DNA of 64,000 nucleotides from DASWJS01 sp036397035 (GTDB lineage Bacteria; Actinomycetota; AC-67). Shown piece by piece: positions 46,515 to 54,329 of the stretch. Numbering within the stretch: position 1 is the first letter of the stretch; every line of letters starts with the position of its first letter. Below the pieces are notes generated by a model. It ran no database searches. It was not told where the DNA came from and saw only the letters and a program-made list of their open reading frames with translations. A program made the position numbers and the translations under genes. The DNA lies in NCBI GenBank assembly GCA_036397035.1, contig DASWJS010000007.1:62001-126000 (forward strand), given 5' to 3'.

Positions 46515-47300
46515 ATGACGGACTCCCTCGGCGGCCCCGGAATCGTCCTCGCCCTCGTCCTGGCGGAGGTCGCGATCGGCGGCGTCGCCGTCTTGTGGGT
46601 CGCCCCGCTGTGGGGGCGCGTGAAGACGGGCTTCTTCAAGCTGGCCGGCGGGGTGCTCGCGGCGATCGCGATCCTGGCCTGGCTCGCGGCGCGCGGGCCT
46701 CTCGGGGACGCAGCCTCGACGCCGGCCCGCGTCGCGGCCGCGCTGCTGCTGGCCTTCGCCGCCCTGACGGTCGCCGGGCAGGCGCTGCTGTGGCTGCGCG
46801 CGCACACGCCGGCCCGGATGGCCGGCGTCGCCTCGATCCCCGCCGGCGCGGCGGCGCTCGTCGCGATCGCGTTCGAGCCCGCCGCCGCGCGCGCGCCGGC
46901 GATCGCGATCTTCCAGGTGCTCGCCGGCGCGGTTTTCGCAGGCGCCTTCACCGACGGGTTGCTGCTCGGCCACTGGTACCTCGTCGATCGCAAGCTCTCG
47001 CGCGAGCCGCTCGCGTTCGTGAACGCGCTCTTCCTCGGCGGTTGTGCGCTGGCCGCCGTCGCCGGCGCGCTCGCGATCTCCGGCGGCGGCACGGCCAGCC
47101 CGGACCTCTCCCCGCTGCTGGGGGCGGGAGCGCTCGCCGCCTACCTCGCCATCGGGCTGGTGGCCCTGTGCGCGACGATCGGCGTCTTCATTCGCGCGCT
47201 GGTCAAGGAGAGCAGCATCCAGGCCGCCACGGGCCTGTTCTACCTCGGCGTCATCATGGGCCTTGCGGCGGAGTTCGCCTCTAAGGTCAGATTTTTCTAG
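46515..47300 (+). CDS. Polytopic membrane protein of unknown function
   Basis: Not recognised. 261 residues with about eight hydrophobic helices (for example GIVLALVLAEVAIGGVAVLW and VAAALLLAFAALTVAGQALL). Polar spots inside the membrane part may matter: GAFTDGLLLGHWYLVDRKLS with a His, and VKESSIQAATGLFYLGVIMG near the end. The helix count and the isolated His recall quinone- or haem-interacting membrane subunits, but no firm match. TATCAT at 46473-46478 is a possible -10. It lies 66 bases before the HtrA gene, which has its own -10 box. Confidence 0.78.
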   Translation: MTDSLGGPGIVLALVLAEVAIGGVAVLWVAPLWGRVKTGFFKLAGGVLAAIAILAWLAARGPLGDAASTPARVAAALLLAFAALTVAGQALLWLRAHTPARMAGVASIPAGAAALVAIAFEPAAARAPAIAIFQVLAGAVFAGAFTDGLLLGHWYLVDRKLSREPLAFVNALFLGGCALAAVAGALAISGGGTASPDLSPLLGAGALAAYLAIGLVALCATIGVFIRALVKESSIQAATGLFYLGVIMGLAAEFASKVRFF

Positions 47301-47366
47301 GCGTTCAGCATGTTCTTAGGCTGCTCGGGCGCGAGCGCGAAGACGCGGTCGTAGAATCGCAACCGT

Positions 47367-48605
47367 ATGTCAGACCCGAATCCCAACCCCTTCGCCCAGC
47401 CGGGGGTCGAGGCCGGCCTCGCGCCGGAAGAACCCGACGCGCCGACCGAGGCGCCGGAGGACGCCGCGCGCCCCGCGCCGGAGGACTCGTCCTTCTTCTG
47501 GGAAGCCCCGTCCGTGCAGGCCCGTCCCGCGCGCCGTGGTCCCGGCATCCTGCGCGCGTCGCTCGCGTGGTTCATCGCGGCGCTGCTCGGCGCGTCCGGC
47601 GGGGCGGGGGCCATGTATCTGGCGCTGACCGATCGCGGCGCAGGACGGGTGCAGGTCAACGTGGCCGAGCCGCCCGTCACCCCCGTCACCGGACCGGAGA
47701 ACGCTGCGGCGCGCGTCGCCTCGGCGGTCTTGCCGAGCATCGTGCAGATCACCGTCGCGAGCGACGTCGGGACCGGCCTCGGCTCGGGCGTGATCTACTC
47801 GCCCGACGGGTTCGTCTTGACCAACAACCACGTCGTGTGCGAGCCGCGGCTGCTCGACGGCTCGTGCCCGCGCAGCGAGATCGAAGTCCTGCTGCCCAGC
47901 GGCGAGGTCCTTCCCGCGGCGGTCGTGGGCACGGCGATCGAGACCGGCGTGGACATCGCGGTGCTGAAGGTCGTCTCCGACGAGCCGTTGCCGGCCGCGA
48001 CGTTCGGCTCGTCCAAGGACCTGGTCGTCGGCGAGCTTGCGGTGGCCATCGGGAATCCCTTCGGTCTGGAGTCCACCGTGACCGCCGGGATCATCAGCGG
48101 GCTGCACCGCAACGAGAGCCTGAACGGCGGCGTCCGCTTCACCGACGCCATCCAGACCGACGCGCCGATCAACCAGGGCAACTCAGGGGGCGCGCTGGCG
48201 AACTCGCGCGGCGAGGTCATCGGCATCAACACCGCGATCGTCGGCGGGCAGGGAAACGTGGGCGTCGGCTTCGCGATCCCGATCGACATCGCGCGCAAGG
48301 TGGCCGACCAGATGATCGACGGCCGGGAAGCGCAGCTTGCCTACCTCGGGATCTCGGGCGGCGACCTGATCGGGGGCGCGGGCGCGCGCGTCGCCGAGGT
48401 CGAGCGCGACGGACCTGCCGCGCGCGCCGGCATCGAGGTCGGGGACGTGGTCGTCGAGTTCGACGGGCGGGAGGTCGATTCGATGGACGCGCTGATATCG
48501 CTCATCATCGACAAGGACGTCGGCGACGTCGTCACGGTCGTCGTCGAACGCGAAGGAGAGACTGTCACGACCGAAGCCACGCTCGCGCCGAGGCCCGCCC
48601 CGTGA
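47367..48605 (+). CDS. HtrA/DegP-type membrane serine protease with PDZ domain
   Basis: 412 residues: a Pro/Glu-rich cytoplasmic region (1-60), one membrane helix (LAWFIAALLGASGGAGAMYL, about 69-88), a trypsin-like protease domain and one C-terminal PDZ domain. Catalytic residues: His in FVLTNNHVVCEP, Asp in TGVDIAVLKVV, Ser in NQGNSGGALANSRG. The PDZ part has YLGISGGDLIGGAGARVAEV and GDVVVEFDGREVDSMDALI. Such proteases degrade misfolded proteins outside the membrane. TAGAAT (47352-47357) ends nine bases before the ATG. The TatA/B gene overlaps its stop by four bases, tying protease and export. Confidence 0.95.
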   Translation: MSDPNPNPFAQPGVEAGLAPEEPDAPTEAPEDAARPAPEDSSFFWEAPSVQARPARRGPGILRASLAWFIAALLGASGGAGAMYLALTDRGAGRVQVNVAEPPVTPVTGPENAAARVASAVLPSIVQITVASDVGTGLGSGVIYSPDGFVLTNNHVVCEPRLLDGSCPRSEIEVLLPSGEVLPAAVVGTAIETGVDIAVLKVVSDEPLPAATFGSSKDLVVGELAVAIGNPFGLESTVTAGIISGLHRNESLNGGVRFTDAIQTDAPINQGNSGGALANSRGEVIGINTAIVGGQGNVGVGFAIPIDIARKVADQMIDGREAQLAYLGISGGDLIGGAGARVAEVERDGPAARAGIEVGDVVVEFDGREVDSMDALISLIIDKDVGDVVTVVVEREGETVTTEATLAPRPAP

Positions 48606-48910
48606 ACCTGGGCGTGCCCGAGCTGCTGATGGTGCTCGCCGTCGCGCTGCTCGTCTTCGGGCCCAAGCGCTTGCCGGAGATCGCCCGCAACCTCGGCAAG
48701 GCGTGGCGCACCTTCCAGGTCGAGTCGCAGAAAGCGACCGCGGTGCTGCGGGAAGGGCTGGAGGAAGCGAAGGCCGAGCTGCCCGACGTGGGCTCGATCG
48801 CCGACGAGGTCCGCGGTCTCAAGAAGGACCTTGCCACGGACCTCGACACGCTTGCCGAGCGCCCCTCGCCCCGGCTCGACGCAGCCGCGGCGGAGCACGA
48901 GGACACCTGA
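48602..48910 (+). CDS. Sec-independent translocase protein TatA/TatB
   Basis: 102 residues: one N-terminal helix (LGVPELLMVLAVALLVFGPK), the hinge FGPKRLPEIARNLGKAW, an amphipathic helix (TFQVESQKATAVLREGLEEA) and a variable acidic tail. The fold is TatA/B; length and tail fit TatB-like proteins, but TatA cannot be excluded by eye. It works in export of folded proteins. GTG 48602 overlaps the HtrA stop (GTGA). No tatC is in the window. Confidence 0.88.
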   Translation: MNLGVPELLMVLAVALLVFGPKRLPEIARNLGKAWRTFQVESQKATAVLREGLEEAKAELPDVGSIADEVRGLKKDLATDLDTLAERPSPRLDAAAAEHEDT

Positions 48911-48934
48911 GCCGGCGGGTAGACTGCGCCGTTC

Positions 48935-49516
48935 ATGGCACGAAAGAGGCCCGGGCTGGGGGGTGCGCTGCTGCGCCTCGCCGGCGCGGCAGCGCTCGGG
49001 TACGCGGCGCGCTCGCGCATCCGCGACGCGGATGCGCGAGCGCGCACCCTCCTCGCCACCCCCCGCACCGACGGTTTGGACCGCGCGCTCCCGGCGCTGA
49101 CCGACCTCGGCTCGACCTATGCCCTCGGCGGAGCGGCGGCGGTGCTCGCGCTGTTCGGCAAGCGAACGCTCGCGCGGGACGTGCTGGGCGCCGGCGGACT
49201 CGCGTGGGCGGTCGCGCAGGCGCTCAAGGTCGTGTATCGAACCGATCGTCCGTACGAGGCCGAGGGGGCCGAGCTGCTCGTGCGCAAGCCGGCCGGCCGC
49301 TCGTACCCGAGCGGGCATCCGGCCGTGAGCATGGCCGTGTCGCGCGTGCTGCGCGCGCAGGTCCACGCGCCGGCGACCGCCGTGATCGAGCGGTTGCCCG
49401 GGCTCGTTGCGTACTCGAGGGTGTACGTCGGCGCGCACTACCCGTCCGACGTTATCGGGGGCTTGCTGCTCGGCCGCGCGCTCGGGGATCTCTGGGTGCG
49501 CTACGCCCGCCGGTAG
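48935..49516 (+). CDS. PAP2-family membrane phosphatase
   Basis: 193 residues with the three acid-phosphatase motifs: KVVYRTDRPYE (K-x6-RP), YPSGHPAVSMA (PSGH) and SRVYVGAHYPSDVIGGLLLG (SR-x5-H-x3-D). All catalytic residues are present. Substrates may be phosphatidate, undecaprenyl diphosphate or prenyl phosphates. The N terminus is basic, with few clear membrane helices before motif 1, so the protein is compact. TAGACT (48920-48925) ends nine bases before the ATG, so it is probably expressed apart from the HtrA/Tat pair. Confidence 0.9.
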   Translation: MARKRPGLGGALLRLAGAAALGYAARSRIRDADARARTLLATPRTDGLDRALPALTDLGSTYALGGAAAVLALFGKRTLARDVLGAGGLAWAVAQALKVVYRTDRPYEAEGAELLVRKPAGRSYPSGHPAVSMAVSRVLRAQVHAPATAVIERLPGLVAYSRVYVGAHYPSDVIGGLLLGRALGDLWVRYARR

Positions 49517-49525
49517 GCGGTCTGG

Positions 49526-50659
49526 TCAGTGGCGGTGGCCGCCGCCGGCTCCGAGGATGGGGAGCCTGCGCCCGCGGAGCGACGGGGCCTTCTTCGCGAT
49601 TCGCTTCGCCAGGTCGATGATCGCCGCGGCCGCAGGCGACTCGGGCTCGGTCACGACGATCGGCTTGCCGTCGTCGGCGCCCTCCCGCAGCTTGTGGTCG
49701 ATGGGGATCTCGGCGAGCAGCTCGGTCCCGAGCTGCTGCGCGAGCGCCGCCCCGCCGCCCTGGCCGAAGATGCGGTGCTTCTCGTTGCAGGACGGGCAGA
49801 GGAAGAAGCTCATGTTCTCGACCACGCCGAGCACGTTCAGGTCGACCTGCTCGGTCATCTTGCCGGCGCGCGCGGCGACCTTCTGCGCGGCTTCCTGTGG
49901 CGTCGTGACGACGATCATGTCGGCGCCCGGCAGGTACTGCGCGATCGAGATCGACACGTCGCCGGTCCCCGGCGGCATGTCGATCAGCACGAAGTCCACG
50001 TCGCCCCAGTACACGTCGGCGAGGAACTGGTGGATCATCTTGTGCAGCAGCGGACCGCGCCAGATCACCGGCGTGTCCTCCGGGGTCAGGAAGCCGACCG
50101 AGATGACCTTCGCGCCGTGCGCCTCCAGGGGGAGCGCCATGTTGTCGAACACGGTCGGACGCCCCATGACGCCGAGCATCCCGGGCTGGCTGAAGCCGTA
50201 GACGTCGGCGTCGATGATGCCGACCTTGTAGCCCAGACCCGCGAGCGCGACGCCGAGGTTGGCGGTGACGCTGGACTTGCCGACGCCGCCCTTGCCCGAG
50301 GCGACCAGGATCGCGCGCGTCGTAGCCCCGCGGTCCTGCCAGAACCCGATCGGGCGCTCCGCCTCGCGGGGCTGGCCCGCCCGGAGCCGCTGGACGAGCG
50401 CCTGGCGCTGCTCGTCGGTCATCACGTCCATGACCACCTCGACGTGTTCGACCCCGTCGATCGGCATGACCGCGGCGGTGACGTCCTTGGTGATCCGGTC
50501 CTTCAGCGGACAGCCCGCGATGGTGAGGTAGACCTCTACGATGACGTTGCCGCCGTCGATGGTGACCTGCTTGACCATGTCCAGCTCGGTGATCGGCTTG
50601 CCGATCTCGGGGTCGGCCACATGGCTGAGCGCTTCCAGGACTTGTTCCTTGGTGGGCAT
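49526..50659 (-). CDS. mrp: Mrp/NBP35-family Fe-S carrier ATPase
   Basis: 377 residues. An N-terminal DUF59 domain (VLEALSHVADPEIGKPITEL, TIAGCPLKDRITKDV with Cys) is followed by a deviant P-loop ATPase: LVASGKGGVGKSSVTANLGV, VGIIDADVYGFSQPGMLG, FVLIDMPPGTGDVSISIAQ. FFLCPSCNEKHRIFGQGGG has the C-x-x-C that binds the carried cluster. It transfers Fe-S clusters to target proteins. ATG 50659 has AGGAG seven bases upstream; TAGCCT on the minus strand (about 50694-50689) is a possible -10 box. The C terminus ends in GGGHRH, a possible extra metal site. Confidence 0.95.
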   Translation of the reverse strand: MPTKEQVLEALSHVADPEIGKPITELDMVKQVTIDGGNVIVEVYLTIAGCPLKDRITKDVTAAVMPIDGVEHVEVVMDVMTDEQRQALVQRLRAGQPREAERPIGFWQDRGATTRAILVASGKGGVGKSSVTANLGVALAGLGYKVGIIDADVYGFSQPGMLGVMGRPTVFDNMALPLEAHGAKVISVGFLTPEDTPVIWRGPLLHKMIHQFLADVYWGDVDFVLIDMPPGTGDVSISIAQYLPGADMIVVTTPQEAAQKVAARAGKMTEQVDLNVLGVVENMSFFLCPSCNEKHRIFGQGGGAALAQQLGTELLAEIPIDHKLREGADDGKPIVVTEPESPAAAAIIDLAKRIAKKAPSLRGRRLPILGAGGGHRH

Positions 50660-50955
50660 GTGAATCTCCTCACAAAGTCGTGATCCCAGGCTAGCACCCG
50701 CCGGAGCAGGGCGGAAACGGCCTGCCGCCATCGGACGCCCGGCTGCCAGGGTCTGGCGGAATGGGAAATCATGCCAGAGATTCTGTGGCGAACTTGGTCG
50801 GCCGAGCGCATAATGAGGAAGGCCTGGAGCCCCCGGGGGCGGGAGAAAGCCGACCAGCTCCCCCAACCGCCATCCGGGGGACTCCTCAGGACCGTCCGCT
50901 CTTCCCTTGCGGACGGTCCCCAGGGGTTCGACAGCCCAGGGTAGGGTGCCCGTCC
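50660..50955. other. Divergent intergenic region with several inverted repeats
   Basis: The longest gap in the window (296 bases). It contains a CATAAT box (50809-50814), striking in this GC-rich DNA. A perfect 11-base hairpin GGACCGTCCGC/GCGGACGGTCC with a nine-base loop lies at 50889-50919. TGGTCGGC and GCCGACCA, and the palindrome GCCCCCGGGGGC, also pair. If transcription starts near 50821, the oxidoreductase mRNA has a structured leader of about 135 bases. I do not recognise a known riboswitch or RNA. Confidence 0.5.
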
Positions 50956-51882
50956 ATGAAGATCGGCCTCGCCCTCCCGCACTACGAGTTCTCCTTCCCC
51001 GACCACGGCCCCTTGACGGTCGATCGCGTCCTTTCCTACGCGCGCACCGCAGAGCGGCTCGGCTTCGACTCGGTGTGGGTCTCGGACCACCTGTTCATCG
51101 ATCTCTCCCGCTACGGCGGCCCCGGCGGCCGCCGGCGCTCGGTCGAGTGCATGTCGCTCGCCCAGGCCGTCACGGCGGCCACCGAGCGAGTGCGCGTGGG
51201 GACGCTCGTGGCGTGCATGCCCTTCCGCGCCACGGCCTTGATGGCCGAGCAAGCCAACGTGATCGCCGCCGTCGGGGGCGGTAGGTTCGACTTGGGGGTG
51301 GGCGCGGGCTGGAACCAGGCGGAGTTCGAGGAGATGGGGATCGAATTCGGCACGGCCGGCTCGCGCATCACGCGCCTCGGTTCCCAGGTGGCCGAGCTTG
51401 CGGCGCGGCTCGACCCCGGCGTCCCGATCTGGATCGGCGGCAAGGGGGGTCCTCGAGTCCTGCGTATCGTCGCCGAGCATGCCGCGGGCTGGAACGTCGT
51501 CTGGCAGATGACGCCGCAGGCGTACGGCGAACGGCTCGCGATCCTGGCGCGCGCATGCGAGAAAGCCGGCCGAGCGCCGTCGTCGGTCGCGCTCTCCGTC
51601 GGGCTCAACTTCCTGATCGGCGCCGACGACCGGGACGTTCGCGCGCGCTACGAGCGATTGCAGCGGTGGACGCCGCCCGGCGTGATCGACGCGACGGCCT
51701 TCGAGGACTGGCGGGAGGGTCGCCTGGCCGGAACCGCCCACGAGTGCGCGCAACGAATCAAGAAGTTCGAAGCCCTCGGCGTCTCCGAGATCATCCTCAC
51801 CGCTGGGCACCTGCCTTTCGCCGTTCCCGACGACGAACAGCTCGAGCGTGCCGCGGGCGAGCTGCTCCCCTTGGTGCGATGA
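50956..51882 (+). CDS. LLM-class (F420-dependent) oxidoreductase
   Basis: 308-residue luciferase-like TIM barrel. KIGLALPHYEFSFPDHGPLT, GFDSVWVSDHLFIDLSRYGG and VGGGRFDLGVGAGWNQAEFE match actinobacterial F420-dependent enzymes; FMN-dependent relatives exist. It would transfer hydride to or from an unknown substrate. Positions IGGKGGPRVLRIVAEHAAGW bind the cofactor phosphate area. ATG 50956 is preceded by TAGGGT (50942-50947) at eight bases, so a leaderless start is possible besides the structured leader. The next small gene overlaps its stop by four bases. Confidence 0.92.
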   Translation: MKIGLALPHYEFSFPDHGPLTVDRVLSYARTAERLGFDSVWVSDHLFIDLSRYGGPGGRRRSVECMSLAQAVTAATERVRVGTLVACMPFRATALMAEQANVIAAVGGGRFDLGVGAGWNQAEFEEMGIEFGTAGSRITRLGSQVAELAARLDPGVPIWIGGKGGPRVLRIVAEHAAGWNVVWQMTPQAYGERLAILARACEKAGRAPSSVALSVGLNFLIGADDRDVRARYERLQRWTPPGVIDATAFEDWREGRLAGTAHECAQRIKKFEALGVSEIILTAGHLPFAVPDDEQLERAAGELLPLVR

Positions 51883-52103
51883 CCGTCGAGGAGGCGCTGG
51901 ATGCGGTCCTGGCCGAAGCTGCGGGGGAACGGGTCCACTGGACGGTGCTCTGGGACCGCGCGCTTCGCGGCGGGCTGATCGACCCGCTCGCCGACCGCGA
52001 CGCGCGCTCGGCGTTCATGCGCGCTCTTTCCGCGCGCGCCGCGGCCGGCGCCGTCGAGAAGGTCGCCCCCGGCACCTACCTCGTCCCTCCGGCCCCCGGT
52101 TGA
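51879..52103 (+). CDS. Small hypothetical protein coupled to the LLM oxidoreductase
   Basis: Not recognised. 74 residues, ATG 51879 overlapping the TGA of the oxidoreductase (ATGA). VEEALDAVLAEAAGERVHWT and VLWDRALRGGLIDPLADRDA are helical; the end RAAAGAVEKVAPGTYLVPP resembles a small winged-helix wing. The codon-position GC pattern agrees with its neighbours, so it is probably real. Its coupling suggests a helper or regulator of the oxidoreductase. Confidence 0.7.
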   Translation: MTVEEALDAVLAEAAGERVHWTVLWDRALRGGLIDPLADRDARSAFMRALSARAAAGAVEKVAPGTYLVPPAPG

Positions 52104-52167
52104 GTACGGGATTCGCGCCGGCCGGGAGTAGAATCCCGTATCCGCTCTTCACGCTGACGAGGTGACG

Positions 52168-52995
52168 ATGGGCGTCGTTCGAAGAATCGCAGCAACCGTT
52201 CTCCTCCTGCTGACGCTCGGGGCGTGCGATCTCACGGTCCGGCTCGACACCGCGCTGGAGGCGGACGGGAGCGGCACCTTCACGATCGGCATGGACCTCG
52301 ATCGGGAGCTGCGGGACCTGCTCGCCTCCGAATCCACGCCGGAGTCGGGCATGCGCGCGATCGAGGACCTCTACGACGGGCTCGAAGCGGCCGGCTGGGA
52401 GGTCTCGACGGCCGACGGCGACGCGGGGCTGTCCTACGTGGCGACGCGAGCCTTCGACGACGAGTCCGGGTTCGACCGTGCCCTCGCGGAGCTGAGCGGG
52501 GCGCGCGGAGGCGGCGCGCGCGGGCTCGGCGGCTTCCGGCTCGAGATCGACGAGCACACCGAGCAGTCCTTCCTGCAGTCGCGCTCGACCTTCTCCGCGG
52601 TGGTGGACACCTCGCAGGTCGAGCTGACGGAGATCCAGCGCGCGCTGCGGGACCTCATCGCGAGCCAGTTGCACTTCGAGATCCGCGCGTCGCTGCCCGG
52701 CGCCATCCGCGAGGTGGAGGGCTCGGGGGTGCAGGGCGACGGAGAGGTCGTGTGGCGACCGGCCTTCGGCGAGCGCGTGGTCATGGCCGCCTCGTCGTCG
52801 GCCCCGCGCATCGGCTCGCTGCTGCTGATCCTGGTCCCGAGCCTGATCCTGCTCGCGCTGCTGGGCTGGTTCCTGCTCGGCCGGCGTTCCCGGCGGCTCG
52901 CACGCGAGGATCAGCAGGAGCTGCTCGTCCTGACCGATCCGGCGACCATCACGCTGGAAGCGCCCGCCGAGACGATCGACCGCGCCGCTCGCTAG
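52168..52995 (+). CDS. LppM-like lipoprotein with C-terminal membrane helix
   Basis: 275 residues. The N terminus RRIAATVLLLLTLGACDLTV has a lipobox (LGAC), so the mature chain begins at a lipid-bearing Cys. The body VRLDTALEADGSGTFTIGMD is typical of LppM-family (DUF3153-like) domains, which have a lipid-transfer-like fold. A second membrane helix (IGSLLLILVPSLILLALLGW) lies near residues 210-232, then a short basic and acidic tail inside the cell. LppM of mycobacteria is a surface lipoprotein; function here is unknown. ATG 52168 is preferred to GTG 52162. TAGAAT at 52129-52134 is the likely -10 box. Its stop shares CTAG with the next, convergent gene. Confidence 0.8.
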   Translation: MGVVRRIAATVLLLLTLGACDLTVRLDTALEADGSGTFTIGMDLDRELRDLLASESTPESGMRAIEDLYDGLEAAGWEVSTADGDAGLSYVATRAFDDESGFDRALAELSGARGGGARGLGGFRLEIDEHTEQSFLQSRSTFSAVVDTSQVELTEIQRALRDLIASQLHFEIRASLPGAIREVEGSGVQGDGEVVWRPAFGERVVMAASSSAPRIGSLLLILVPSLILLALLGWFLLGRRSRRLAREDQQELLVLTDPATITLEAPAETIDRAAR

Positions 52996-53798
52996 GCCGT
53001 CGGCACCGGCGGCGGCAGCGGCGCGAGCGCCACGATCTCGCAGTCCTTCTTCCAGCGCTCGACGGCGGTCTCCGCGCCCTGGAGGTTGAGGCGGCGCCCG
53101 GCCAGAAGCTCCGAGGCGATCGTCGTCCACGCGCCGTCCTTCGGGAGCACGCGCACCGAGCACTCGACGTCGGCCACCTGTGATCGCTTGTCCTTCGACC
53201 GCGCGACGAGCCGCACGCGGGCGGCCTCGGTCAGGCCGGGCACGTGCTGTTCGCCTTCGCCCACCAAGACGTAGACGACGCCGTCCTCGAACCCGTACCA
53301 CACGGGGTAGTCCTTCTCACCTTCGTAGGGCGCACGGCTTCCGGCGGGCGTGTCGACGTCGCGCACGCGGATCCATGCGATCGTCGACTTGGCGAGCGCG
53401 GCGTCCAGCGGGCCGGGCACGATCCCGCCGCCGGGAGCGTGCTGCTGGACGACCGTGAAGGGGTAGTTGGCGACCACGTCGTCGAAGATCGAGTACTGCA
53501 GGGTGTAGGTGCCGGCGGAGGGGAACGTCAGGTCGCGCAGCTCGGTCGTGAGCACCTGCGCCTTGGACTCGCCGTCCAGCTCGAACTTGCTCTCGTAGGT
53601 GCCCAGGGTGGAGCCGTCGGCGTCGCAGACGTCGATCGCGTCGATGTAAACGCCGCCCGGACCGCTGAGCCGCCGGACGACGACGAACGGGTAGGCGACC
53701 GACCCCACCAGTCCGAGGTAGACGACGTCGCCGGCGTCCGGCTCGGTCTCGGCCAGCACGCGGTCGGTTACGCGGAAGTCGTGGATGGTTACGGACAC
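52992..53798 (-). CDS. Two-domain beta-rich hypothetical protein (second half split-barrel-like)
   Basis: Not firmly recognised. 268 residues. The first half (about 1-130) is beta-rich, with VLAETEPDAGDVVYLGLVGS and FPSAGTYTLQYSIFDDVVAN like an immunoglobulin or C2-type sandwich. The second half (about 135-268) has DYPVWYGFEDGVVYVLVGEG, ARVRLVARSKDKRSQVADVE and RWKKDCEIVALAPL, resembling flavin- or F420-binding split-barrel (PNPOx-like) proteins, though cofactor residues are not clear. GTG 53798 has AGGAGG eight bases upstream. No signal peptide. Stop codons overlap with the LppM-like gene. Confidence 0.75.
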   Translation of the reverse strand: MSVTIHDFRVTDRVLAETEPDAGDVVYLGLVGSVAYPFVVVRRLSGPGGVYIDAIDVCDADGSTLGTYESKFELDGESKAQVLTTELRDLTFPSAGTYTLQYSIFDDVVANYPFTVVQQHAPGGGIVPGPLDAALAKSTIAWIRVRDVDTPAGSRAPYEGEKDYPVWYGFEDGVVYVLVGEGEQHVPGLTEAARVRLVARSKDKRSQVADVECSVRVLPKDGAWTTIASELLAGRRLNLQGAETAVERWKKDCEIVALAPLPPPVPTA

Positions 53799-53859
53799 TG
53801 CGATTCCTCCTGGAGGGCGGCCGGGGGGAGTATATCGGCGGGTTGCGAGGGCTTCGCGC

Positions 53860-54294
53860 TTACGCGCGCACGCGCGGCCTGCGACCCTCCAGCGCGCCCC
53901 GGTCGTGCAGGAACTCGTAGAGACCGGTGGTCAGCTTGAGGTCGCCCAGCGCGTCCACGCCCACCCAGCGGGCGTCGCTCACGTCCGAGCCGGCGACCAC
54001 GTCCCTCGTCCGAGGCTTGGCCCAGTAGTCGTGGATGACGAAATGCCAGCGGATCTCGCCGTCGTCGTCCGGGACGATGCGCTCCGCGATCCCCGCGAGC
54101 CCTTCCACGTCGATCTCGATCCCGGTTTCCTCGCGCACCTCGCGCGCGCACGCCTCCGTCAGGCTCTCGCCCCACTCCACCTTGCCGCCGGGAAGGGTCC
54201 ATTCGCCCCGGCCCGGATCGGTGTCGCGGCGAACGAGGAGCAGCTCGCCCTTTTCGAGCACGATGGCGCCGACGGCGCAGACGGGGACCCTCAC
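53860..54294 (-). CDS. Nudix hydrolase
   Basis: 144 residues. The Nudix box is complete: GGKVEWGESLTEACAREVRE followed by ETGIEI, so the metal-binding Glu residues of REVREETG are present. Preceding VGAIVLEKGELLLVRRDTDP and the WHFVIHDYWAKPRT loop fit ADP-ribose/NTP-sanitising or MutT-like members. I choose GTG 54294 (VRVPVCAVGAIVL): TAGCCT (minus, 54308-54303) is eight bases upstream, and overlaps the alternative GTG at 54312. Substrate unknown. Confidence 0.9.
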   Translation of the reverse strand: MRVPVCAVGAIVLEKGELLLVRRDTDPGRGEWTLPGGKVEWGESLTEACAREVREETGIEIDVEGLAGIAERIVPDDDGEIRWHFVIHDYWAKPRTRDVVAGSDVSDARWVGVDALGDLKLTTGLYEFLHDRGALEGRRPRVRA

Positions 54295-54302
54295 CGGCGC
54301 TG

Positions 54303-54320
54303 AGGCTAGCACGCTACGAT
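54303..54320. promoter_or_regulatory. Back-to-back leaderless promoters, Nudix and HisN-like genes
   Basis: Two outward -10 boxes fit in a 35-base gap: TAGCCT on the minus strand (54308-54303, eight bases from GTG 54294) and TACGAT on the plus strand (54315-54320, nine bases from GTG 54330). Confidence 0.5.
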
Positions 54321-54329
54321 GCGCGGCCT

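Noticed and set aside
50660..50955. Known structured RNA (6S, SRP, tmRNA, RNase P or common riboswitches)
   Set aside because: None of the conserved sequence blocks of these RNAs is visible; only GC-rich stems remain.
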